From Glandiceps talaboti (taxonomy: Eukaryota; Hemichordata; Enteropneusta; Spengelidae), in the NCBI RefSeq assembly GCF_964340395.1, contig NC_135550.1, positions 1,610,001-1,674,000 on the forward strand: 64,000 bases of DNA, read 5' to 3'. Positions within the stretch are counted from its first letter, which is position 1. Every line of letters starts with the position of its first letter. The notes under the pieces are model-generated. The model was not told the origin of the DNA, did no database searches, and saw nothing but the letters and a program-made list of their open reading frames with translations. The translations under genes were made by a program, and so were the position numbers. Shown piece after piece: positions 27,257 to 39,500 of the stretch.

Positions 27257-30200
27257 CCTTTCTTACGTACCAAGAATAATGTTCAGTCTGCACAATTTAG
27301 CAACTCTAAAACATACTATTCCAACCTGTAACTTGCTTAGGAATGTTGTAACGGTAAGAATCTCGTAACATATTTTTTATTTATTACTTGGCCATGAAAA
27401 TTATAGGCACAATAATATACTGTTTGACTTACCTGCATTGAAGGCCAGAGCTGGTCCTATCATAACGACAGCCATGAATAGTGTCATTTGAATTATGAAT
27501 AGAATAGCCATTATAACTCTCAATGCATAGTTGTATCTCATCTCAAAATACTGAAGATAAAACAAATGTTATACACGGTAGGCGAAATATTTCAATTGTA
27601 TAGAATGTACAGCTAAAACCCCCAAAAGAACGAAGGTGAGGACATCTTGGAAACCAAGTGACCATGCAATATCTTTCATTTGTATAGCATGTACAGCTAA
27701 ACAACTCAAAAGAACGAAGGTGAGGACATCTTGGAAACCAAGTGACCATGCGATATCTTTCATTTGTATAGCATGTACAGCTAAAAAAAACAAAAGAACG
27801 AAGGTGGGGACATCTTGCAAACCAATTGACCATGCGATATCTTTCATTTGTATAGCATGTACAGCTAAAAAACCAAAAGAACGAAGGTGAGGACATCTTG
27901 GAAACCAAGTGACCATGCGATATCTTTCATTTGTATAGCATGTACAGCTAAAAAAACACACAAAAGAACGAAGGTGGGGACATCTTGGAAACCAAGTGGC
28001 CATGCGATATCTTTCATTTGTATAGCATGTACAGCTAAAAAAAAAAAACAAAAGAACGAAGGTGGGGACATCTTGGAAACCAAGTGACCATGCGATATCT
28101 TTCATTTGTATAGCATATACAGCTAAAAAAAACAAACAAAAGAACGAAGGTGGGGACATCTTGGAAACCAAGTGACCATGCGATATCTTTCATTTGTATA
28201 GCATATACAGCTAAAAAAACAAACAAAAGAACGAAGGTGGGGACATCTTGGAAACCAAGTGGCCATGCGATATCTTTCATTTATTTCTATAGGAGTCAAC
28301 TGAAATATGATTATTCTTTATTTTCTTTAATATTTTGGGTAGCAAGTATCAAAAGGATATATAACTTTACATCGCATTTAATTGTATTTGAGTATAATAG
28401 AGTTTAGCTTAGTATCAGAGATCCTACCTGATAAGCACTGATTAGAGGTAGAGAATGGAATACAGGAACAAACAACCATGCAATGAGTGGGTACATCCAA
28501 AGATAGCATAGGATATAGGCAGAGTATCCCAACCCATTGATGTAAATTTCGGCTGGTATCCCTAGCAACGTAATGGCTGACAAGAAAGCAAGTAGTAAAG
28601 ACATCGCAACAGGAAGACCACTGAAACTACGGCCACCAGTCAGATACCTGTGGAAGTGAAACGATCGAATTTGAAAAAATAAAACCCAACATATTAGAAA
28701 GTATGCAGAAGTAAAGGCATCCATGAATGTATTGAAATGTGAATTTGCTTATTAAACATTATATACAAATGTTTAATTCATTAAATTAGGGAATATTACG
28801 GCTCTTGTGGACATATACTTTAATTTTCAGTAAACTACATTCATTTTCAACTGTACTATTACAGTAGTTATAAGATATGCTATGCCCCCCCCCCCCCCCG
28901 AAAAACAACCAACCAGAGAAACAAACAAACTTTAAGCGGGTATGACCAAAGTTACCTTAGGCTTGCACCAAGCTTTTTATTGTATCTGTCCTTTCTCAAT
29001 ATTTTGTTTGATTACAATGTAAATTTCGACATTTTTGTTACATTCAAAAAGGTAAAATGGTGATAATTTACTTCTGTTTCTGTGCTTGCCAAAGTATAAA
29101 ATTTCATTCCATGTTTAGATCATTTCAGTATAGTCTGCAAATAAATAGATGAGATAAAATGAATTTCCGACCTACCTACCCTATTTTCTGAAGTCATGTT
29201 ATCGGAAACAAATATTTTTTTATTTTGTACATGTGGCAACATTTCTAGTAAGCCTGATGCTTTTAAAATCATCGCAAACGTGGCTGTCTATAGTGAAAAT
29301 ACCCACGGGGTGGGGCTATCCGAGTCGGTTGTCTTTTTTGTAAATCAAATGATTGAGAAATAATCAAAATACAGATGGAGTAAGGAAGACATGCACAAAT
29401 GTACATTATCTTATGCTATGTTTTCATATTTGTATTTCGACGATGGCATGCCATATATGTTACACCATATTTGATTTTGAAATGTATATTGCTTGATGAC
29501 AGAGCGGCTTGATGGCAAAACTGGTAACTTGGGTACGATCGCACAATGTCGCTCAAGCTCAATAAAAGAACTTTCATTTAGGAAAAACACCCCCCCCCCC
29601 TCCCCAAAACGAACGTTCACAAGTGCGACATCAACACGTTTATATATGATATAAACCATAATGAAAATTGTAGCGGTTACACCACTACGATCGATGCAAT
29701 GTAAAAACAAGATTAAAATACTACCGGAAACCCAGCCCTGATCAACACTGTATATCAAATTAAAAGCAAATGTAAATAAACTTATCAACATCTCAGTAGT
29801 GAATACAACCTGTTGCCATTGAAGGCATGGGAGTTTCGAAACTTGGTTAGAAGTGCGAAATGATCTTCAACAATCGCATTGACGCCAGACCGCCCCCCCC
29901 CCCCTCCCCCAACCGAACGTAGTTCGTTTATTGGGATTGTGCTAGCTTTAACATAAAAGAAAGGTATGGTCCCAGGCTAAGAAAGTTGGGTCAATGGTGT
30001 GTATTAACAACAAATCATTACATTGTGTTGAACGAATACACTTCAACTTGAATGCTTAGAATTCAATGTTGTTATCTGTACGCTGACAATCTGTGAATAT
30101 GTTAACAGGCTGAATATGTGAACAGGCTTCCCCATATTTGTTTAGGAAAGTAGAAGAAATAACTAAAATCGACAGATGTAACTTGGAACTACTTTTTCTA

Positions 30201-30528
30201 CGACTGAGACACATATTGCACTTTTTGATGTTTTATTACAGGTGATTTCATATTTTAAAACACTAATGGTGTTAAATATATCATCAGTCACCCCATATTT
30301 CAATGAAGCTTGTCATACAATGTTTAGTAAATGCCATGTCATGTTCTAGCTGGCATCCTGTCTGATGGCATAGCATGTTACCTCGCTACGAACTCTATAG
30401 TACTATGATTATAATAAAAAGAACGAACGAGGGAAGCAGCGTTGGAGATATTCGGCCATTGACCGCCAAGTACATTCACAGTCCACTTCAGAGACCTTTC
30501 TCAACCACAGACTAACATCAAGTCTCGC

Positions 30529-30599
<71 letters not shown>

Positions 30600-33500
30600 T
30601 AGATATAACCAACACGTCTGCTATCATGCCTGCTTGTAACTGTTGCGGAACTTTAGTCCTACTTGCAGACGGAGTAACTTAGAACTCGATTCTAACAATG
30701 TCCATTTCCATCTCCTAGACGTACCTGTTGGCAGACGGAGTAAACCGGGACCGGGGGGGGGGGGGTTACTCCCGTAGAAAGGTATGCAATATTTAAAACA
30801 AATTATGAATTTGAACCATATCTAGAACAAGTAAAGAACACACTTTTTGGCACAGTATCAGCATAACTAAGCTCAGGATCTCGGCACATAATTTACCAAT
30901 AGAAAGACTACGATTCCAAGGAATTCCACCAAAATGAAAGAATGTCGTTTATGTAAAATGAAATCTATTGGTGATGGAATCCATGCTATAATGGATTGCA
31001 GCAATACATCTGTAATTGAAGATAGAAACCAATTTCAAAGAACTATCGACATTTATGATCAAAATTATCTCATAAAGAGTATTTCAAAAGAATAATGAGT
31101 TCAAAAGATGATTTTATTACCAATAGCTTTGGAAACTTCTCAAATTTATTATTATCATTGTATTCAATACTGTAGTTTAGTGTTAATGTTGTTTTTGACT
31201 TTAGATAATGTATTTGTTTTACATTGATGTCAAGTAAAATGTACTATACTACACTATACCATACCTTACCCTACCCCACCCAACCTTACCCTACTATACT
31301 ATACACTACACCGTACTGTACTGTACCGTACCGTACCGTACCGTACTGTACTGTACTGTACTGTACTGTACTGTACTGTACTGTACTGTACTATACTGTA
31401 CTGTGCCGTACCGCACCGCACCGCACCGCAACGTACCGTACTGTACCAAACCATACAATACTGTACTGTACTGTACTGTACTCTACCATGCTACACTACA
31501 CTACACTACACTACACTACACTGTACTGTACTGTACTGAACCATACCATACACTACTCTACTGTAGTCTACTGTACAGTACTCTACCATACTACACTACA
31601 CTACACTACAGTATACTGTACCATACCATACTATACCATACTGTACTGTACAGTACTGTGCTGTACCATACTACACTACATTACACTACCCTACCCTACC
31701 ATACCCTATACTCAAAGATACGCTAAAAGTGCAATCCCATACATTATCAAATTATGGAATGAGGATCAGAGCAATGTATAAATTGGATTTAATTAGTTTT
31801 AAATTTACCACTAAGTCCTTTTGTAAAGTATTTTAAACTGTCTTGTGTGTGTTACACTAGTAATTTCATAGAACACTTTTTGATGTTGTTGTCACCAATT
31901 GTAAGTTTTATTAATATTTCCCATTAATAATCTGCAATTGTAATATTGTCGCAATTCAGCCGGGAGGCTGCTATGTACAATATAAATAAACCATAAATAA
32001 TAATAAATACCCTACAATACACTGCACTGCACTACACTACACTGCACTGCAGTGCTCTACACTACACTATACTACACTACACTACACTACACTACAGTGT
32101 ACTGTACCGTACCGTACTGTTACGTGATTCACATTACCTGTATGTTGACGACCAAGACCTTGTCTAGTTCCAAATTGGTACACTACACTACACTACACTA
32201 CACTACACTACACTACACGACACTACACTACACTACACTGCACTACACTACACTACAGTGTACAGTACTTATCGTATACTGTTACGTGATCACATTACCT
32301 GTGTGTTGATGACCAAGACCTAGTCTAGTTCCACACTGGTAGAGTATTACGTAATTAAAAACTTCAGTAATAAAGTTTTTAATTTACTGTACCAGTTTGG
32401 GACTAGACTAACCAAGACCTACCTACAGCAAACAGTACAGCTAGTAATGTGAGTACATCAAACAGGAAGCTGAACATACGTATGAAAGATAGTCCCAATT
32501 GTGAAGTTCTATATACTGATTATAAACAAGCTGGAAGTAACTAAATTCCGTAGTTTAAGTGCGAAATTGGTAAAATTCAAATTTAGATAGATGTATGTAC
32601 ACAATGGTGGGAGGTTACACCAAGCAAATATGAGTCGATCAGAATGTTGCACTACAAGAAGCATGACTAAAGATAATGAGAACTATACTGAACATTTTAT
32701 TGTGAAGGTGGTGTTCCTGTTCAGTCTGACAATTTCCAAGTTTGGGCAGATCAAGAATTTCCAGTCTAGAACCTAAGGGGTAGACCATTTGATATCCTGG
32801 GGGGGGGGGCTCGGAAAATGGGTGGAGAGTCATTATTTTTTTCCCCAACTGTTTGCCTGTGAATTATTTTTTTTCTCCTTCGCCTATGCTGGCAACTTTT
32901 TTTCTTTCCTTCTTTGAGATATCCGGATTATTTTTACACCTATGTTGAACACCCACAATTTTCTGTTTGGTTTTCGCACAGGGTAATAAACAGAGTAAAA
33001 AGATGCTGTTCTATCACACACAGATTATGTTTAAAAAACTACATATTCAATGCATGTTTGATTTTCAATTAAATAAACATCATTGACAGTTTTATGCCAT
33101 GGTATGATGACACACTGAAAATGCAAATCGGAAACTTGATTGGTGAGCTCAAACATTCAGACAGACCGGTAGTTTCTCCAGCCTGGGAGGATAGGGGGTG
33201 GTCAGTGTTTTTTTTCCATTGGGCCGACAAAACGTCACTGACCACCGTGAATAAAGTTACATAGCATCTTGACAGTAAGCTGTAGAGGGAAGAGCTTTGA
33301 GATTGGGATACGTCCTACCTCTTGTGTGAGTGTGTGTAGGGGGGGGGTGTTCTAGGGGGTCTCGAAGCCCTGGAGGATTTTTACTCTTAAAGTCAATTTT
33401 CAGGCTATTCACAGACACTTTCAAACAATAATTTGCAAGCTTTACAAGACAGCTCTAACATGTAAAAAAGCAACTACATATGGTTGAAACATTTTTTAAA

Positions 33501-36500
33501 TAAAGTTTCATAGCATCTTGACAGTAAGAGGTGGAGGAAAGAACCTTGATTTGAGACTGGGACATGTCTGCCTCTTATGGGGGTCCTAGGGGTCTCTTCC
33601 TAGAAGCTTTTGAAGTTTTTTACCAATTTTGGTGAATCTTAGGGACCGGTCAGTTTCTTCGGCCTGGGGGGGGGGGGGGGCGGTGGATTGGTAGGGGGGG
33701 TCACCTTGTTTTTGAAATTGGCAGTAGGGGGGGGGGGGTCATGCTGTTTTGAAAATTGGGGATAGGGGGGGTCATTGTGTTTTAAATTGTGATGGAAGAA
33801 AAAAAGCCTTTCTACAATGGCACATAGCCTTGTCTGAAATGCAAGACAGTCAAGCAGTCCACACTGAGTCACGATCAAAAAATACCTGTCACTCATGCGA
33901 ATATCATATATGGGGGGGGGGGGGTCATCATGTTTTAGAATTAAGTGATAGGGGGGGTCAGCCTGTTTTGGGTTTTACAGATAGGGGGGGTCAGTGACTT
34001 TTTGTCGGCCCGATTTAAGAATCCACCCCCCCCCCCAGGCTGGATAAACTGACCGGTCCCTTATTGTTGGTTTAACAAATGAGTGGCCTCTAGGGTGAGG
34101 GAGTCCCCTGGCAGAGCTGGAGTTTTTTGTTTCTATTAAGGCAATGTTTAGGTTATTCATAGCCTCTGAGGTAGCCAAGCTTCGAAAAGCTAAAGTAAAT
34201 ATAAAATTTTATAATAAGTTTTCTATGTTATAAAAGTGGGCCTGTAACATTGGTATAGGGGCAATGATATTGCATGTATAGTAAAGTCACTGGTATGTTA
34301 GAGCACTTGAGGAGGTCATACCTGCATGTGTAGTGTACAATAGAAACTTGAATTTGATATGTAGTGTTGATACACGTAGTGTCCGAAATAAGAAGTATAT
34401 TCATCCCTTCTGACAAATTCATACTGAAGAGACTAGACCAATTAAGATTTAATCTAAATTGTTTTACAAACTATCTAATAGTATGAAGATTACCATTACA
34501 AAACCTTCAAGTTCACTTTTGCCCCAAAGTGCAAGATAAGTGAAGCACTGATTGTGAAACAGCCAGACATTTACATGGCATGTTCTGTAACTAGTGTGGT
34601 AGCTAGGTAATCTTTTTTCCCCCGAAATCTTCCAAGCCCCCCCCCCCATATCAAATGGTCCACCCCTAAAACAGAAGGTCAAAACAGTTGTCAATGCTGT
34701 AGAACAAACAACAGAATGTAATATCTAGGAAGATCAAACACGAGAACAGCAAATACAGCAATCACAGGAAGAACAAATACTAGAACAGCAAATACAGCAA
34801 TCACAGGAAGAACAAATACTAGAACAGCAAATACAGCAATCACAGGAAGAACAAATACTAGAACAGCAAATACAGCAATCACAGGAAGAACAAATACTAG
34901 AACAGCAAATACAGCAATCACAGGAAGAACAAATACTAGAACAGCAAATACAGCAATCACAGGAAGAACAAACACTAGAACAGCAAATACAGCAATCACA
35001 GGAAGAACAAATACTAGAACAGCAAATACAGCAATCACAGGAAGAACAAATACTAGAACAGCAAATACAACAAAGAAGTTCACATAAAAGGTCGTGGTGC
35101 TATCAAAAGTTGTGAATCACCAAACAATGACATAATGGCGGAAGATTCAGTATTCACACGAACGTCAAATATCAGTCGCAGTTATGATGTCAAAGAAATC
35201 TTTGAGAAATGTTTTATTAAGAAGGAGAAGGCAGCACCAGGACCATAGTCCAGCACTGAGTATAAGCAAGGTCGTTCAAGGTCATTATTAGCGAATCGAC
35301 ACAATAACTTCACAATATTAAGATGAATAGTATCAGTACAGCAGTTGATGTACTTGAAGAAAAGTACACATTACTAACTGATAGTTAAGATGATGGAAGA
35401 GTTCAAATAATAGAATCATTGTCTGAAAAGAGAAATGAAGATATGGCAGCTCTTGAAACACAAATAAAAAGTCTGAATAGGCGCATAAATATCACTAATA
35501 GCTTTGGAAAATTTTGTAATTCATTATTATCATCATTGTTATCAATACTATAGTTAAGTGTTCTATATATATTTATGATTATCTATTATTTTGGTTTTGT
35601 TGTTTCTGTATGTTGTTTTAACTCATGTCAAATAAAATATACTATACTATACTGTACTACACTATACTATACTATACTACACTACACTACACTACACTAT
35701 GCTATACTGTACTATAGAAATAATACTATACTACACTATTATACTGTACTGTACTGTACTGTACTGTACTGTACTGTACTGTACCAAATGCCGTCCAAAT
35801 GACATAGGTGAACCTTTCATCCGAAAATTCACAAATCATTGGTTTTTAACTTTGGCAACAACCCCATGCTTTAGAAAAAATCCCCACAGCATCAGAAAAA
35901 AATAGCGCCAATGGCATTGTAGCACGACTTTACACTTTTTATCAATGTTAATGCACATGTTGATCCATGCTAGATAGGTATAGGTGTTCATTTGCTGAAT
36001 GACATCCAGTTGCCTATCCACCCATGTTGTTATCTTTGCAATATACGCTATCATTTGGCTGTTGCTATGGGCGTGGCCATGTTGCTAGACATTTGCATAA
36101 ATTTGTTGAATGTTCACTTGTCTAAGAATCCCTGTTATCTTTCGGAAAAACACCACCTTTTGGCTGTTGCTATGGGCGTGGTTATGGTTGTTAGGGACAT
36201 TTGCATACATTTTTTGAAGATTTACTCACTTGACTACCAGATGATGTTATTTGACCAAAATATAGTGCCATTTGGTTGTTGCTAAGGGCGTGGTTATGGT
36301 TGCTAGGGCCAATTGTGTCAAAATATTTTGAAGAAAATCTGCAGAATTAATAACATTTCCAGAAACATCTCACCAAGTTTCAGTCTCATTGAACAATTAC
36401 TTTTTGAGATATACATTTTTGACCAAAATTCACATTTCTAAAACAAAACCCACATCTCTGATACAATCATTTTCATTTGAACATTTCCCCAACTAGACAC

Positions 36501-39500
36501 CAGAAGTAACATGACCACCAAATATCACCTGGGGTTTACATACACACCCACACCCACATGCGCGCACACACACACACTTTGTCATGCCTATAGCACTCTA
36601 CTGAACCTTATCAGTTCAGTTATGCTTTAAAGTGACTAACTATAAGATTTCCATGAGAAATCCCTAACAATGGGTTTTGTTTTTGTCTTATACATGGGTT
36701 GATGTTTGCAGCGTGGGTAGACTGTCGACAGTCGTTCATGCTGTTTTTGCTATGTTTCATCTAAATCAAAGTCGTCACCTCACTCCGTAGAACTGAATAC
36801 TAATGCATACTGATAGGAACTGCAACTGAGCAATACTATAACCACGTACTGATCAGTGAGTGCCGAAGGCACGAGCAACTCGTTCCTGCCTTCGGCACTC
36901 ACTGATCAGTACGTGGTTATAGTATTGCTCCGGATCGGAGCGAGGCAACAACTTTAGTTTTAGAAAATAGCGCCAATAGTGTTGTAGCACAACTGTACAG
37001 TTTTTAAAAATGTTTTCCCATATGCTGATCTATGCTGGGTATAGGTGTTCATTTGCTGAATGATTATCCATACATTATTGTATGTTTATTCATTTGTCTA
37101 TTTATCCCTGTTATCTTTGCAAAATATGTGATCATTTGGCTGTTGCTATGGGCGTGGTCATGTTGCTAGGCATATTTGCATACATTTTTTTGAATGGTTA
37201 TTCTTGTCTATCAATTCCTATTGTTATCTTTTCAATATACGTGATTATTTGGTTGTTGCTATGGGCGTGGTCTTGTTGCTAGGCAAATTACATACATATT
37301 TAGAATGTTCATTCAATTGTCTTTTAATCCCAGTGGTTATATCTTTGTGAAATACCTCACCGTTTGGCAGTTGTTATGGGCGTAGTCTTGTTGCTAGGCA
37401 CATTTGCAAACATTTTTTGAATACTTAATCCCCTCTAAGAATGTTCCCACCAAATTTCAGACCGATCTGCCCAATAGTTTTTGAGTAAGTTTTTTGACCA
37501 AAAATTACATTTTTCGACCCAAATCACACACCGGTAGTAAGATCATTTTGATTTGAACAATTTCTCAACTAGACACCCAAGGTAATACATCCATCAAATA
37601 TCATGGCAATCGGTACATGCAGGAAATTTAACCTGCCAAACACAGTATGATCATGGAGGTCTTGATATGACTCTATTTTTCTTTCCCAATAAAATGTGTG
37701 ACTTCTTATTCTTTGTACAAACTGGTTTTTTTGACTGCCTAAGGATTGTATATTTTATATGAACCTAGGCCTGTTTTAATCATAGTGTCTAAGATTTAAT
37801 TCAACTGTGCTAAAAACAGGCTTAGGTTGCCAAGCAACCTTAAACAGATGTTAATCTTTATGCAATTGACACTGACATTTGAAGTAGCCCATAAAAGATT
37901 TAATGATTTCATTGCATCAATAAAACAAGAATTTTTCATTTCCGGGCTGAAGTCAAAGCATTTTGTAATACAACAAATCACATTTTCAAACGTAAGGGAG
38001 CGATCGGTTTTTACGGCTGGGGGTGGGCTGGTGACTTTTTGTACATGTTGTACTTAGAAATAGTGACACCCCCCCCCTGCAATTCATCCACCAAACAATC
38101 CAACCCCCCTCTGACAAATAAAAAAACACAATGACTCCCCCCCCCCCACAAATCTGTTGACAAGAAACACTCTTTTTGTTCTTGCAAAAGACACTCTATT
38201 CTCAAAGCATAATACCGCACACTGCATAGTTAATTTTACATGTTACATTTTCAGTAATGTTAAGTGTATCTGGTAAATTGCTAACAACATCCATTGTGTC
38301 ACATGTATAAAACTCTTTAGATAGGAACCCTATGAGAAGTATGATTGTCTTTTCACGGACATATAAAATATTCATGTTTTAGTAACAAAAGTTCTAGGAT
38401 ATCTCTTAGATTGAGTAAACTATTAATATTGATTAATTCAGCTAATTATCAAGTACAATATTATAAATGGAGATAATATACTTGTAAACCCATGTCAATA
38501 ACTGTCACACATAATGATGTACTTGCATCATATAATGAATGTTTACATCATATAAAGATATGTTCACATAATATAGTCAATGTGTTGTTTTCTTTAGACT
38601 TAACACAACTGCGGCTTTCCATACATGTACATGTTTGCACTCCTCAAGGCACTTGTTTGTCCTGTTCATAATTGGCACTGACTGACTGACCACCACACTG
38701 CTAATTTTAACCAAAATATTTTTGAGAGGTTTTGAAGAATTAAATGTGATAAATGTCATTGTACAGCAGTTTCTAAACTAGATCACTAATTGAATTCACT
38801 TACTAGTCGCTATGTTGTCAAGTATATTGCTGGCAGCATGATAGCCTTGAAAATAAATACATTCTAATACCAAGGAAATGTAATATTATGATCTGCTGAC
38901 AAAATTGTTCTCGCAGTATACAGTCACTCAATGTGGATACTAGATATTCCAGGGGAGATGTAAATCCTAATTTTCCTCATAACTTTGCACCGTGTCAGTA
39001 CTATAGAAGTCCTGGCTACTAAGTATCAGAGAAGAAGTGAAACACAAACACAGAAAAGTTATTTTTGATAAGACATGTAGTTCGTACTATAGCTATGCCA
39101 AGTAACAGTTCAATAGTTTGTACATGTATCATAAATCAATACATTAGGCGTGAGATAAGTAGGTAAAATAACTAATTCTTTTAGTAAGGCCTCAGAACCC
39201 CTTCCCCGTCCCCTTCTAACTAAATTGGTAAAATTGTTGCACACAGCACAATCAATTTCAAAATCAATACATAGTATTATGTAGTGCTATGAATACAAAG
39301 CCAGTATGTAGTGAGGAAAAATAGCTCTTTTATTGGCACAATAAACGTATTTGAGTGCCATGCATAACAAATTTTTCTCCCATTTTTCAATCTGACATTA
39401 GAATTGTTTGTATTGGGGTACAAAACATATTTCATTATAAAAGACCTCCTCTCACCCCCACCCCACACTAAAAGAATTTAGTTTTTACCCTACATTGAAC

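Noticed and set aside
27543-28280. Long overlapping frames with ~28-residue repeats (up to 200 codons)
   Set aside because: They are readings of an ~85-bp intronic satellite on both strands; frames drift with A-run length and no start/splice context exists.
30409-30627. Poly-Arg/poly-Cys frame
   Set aside because: (CAA)n(CGA)n microsatellite.
31224-31781. 185-codon Tyr/Thr/Cys/Leu frame
   Set aside because: Pentanucleotide satellite read as codons; period 5 gives a 15-nt, five-residue cycle.
34691-35083. 130-codon hydrophobic repeat protein (FAVLVFVLPVIAV)
   Set aside because: Antisense reading of a 39-bp minisatellite.
35830-37300. Short frames in the TTGCTATGGGCGTGG repeats
   Set aside because: Repeat-derived, not supported by splice sites or similarity; no CRISPR-like organisation either because units are long, diverged and in an animal genome.
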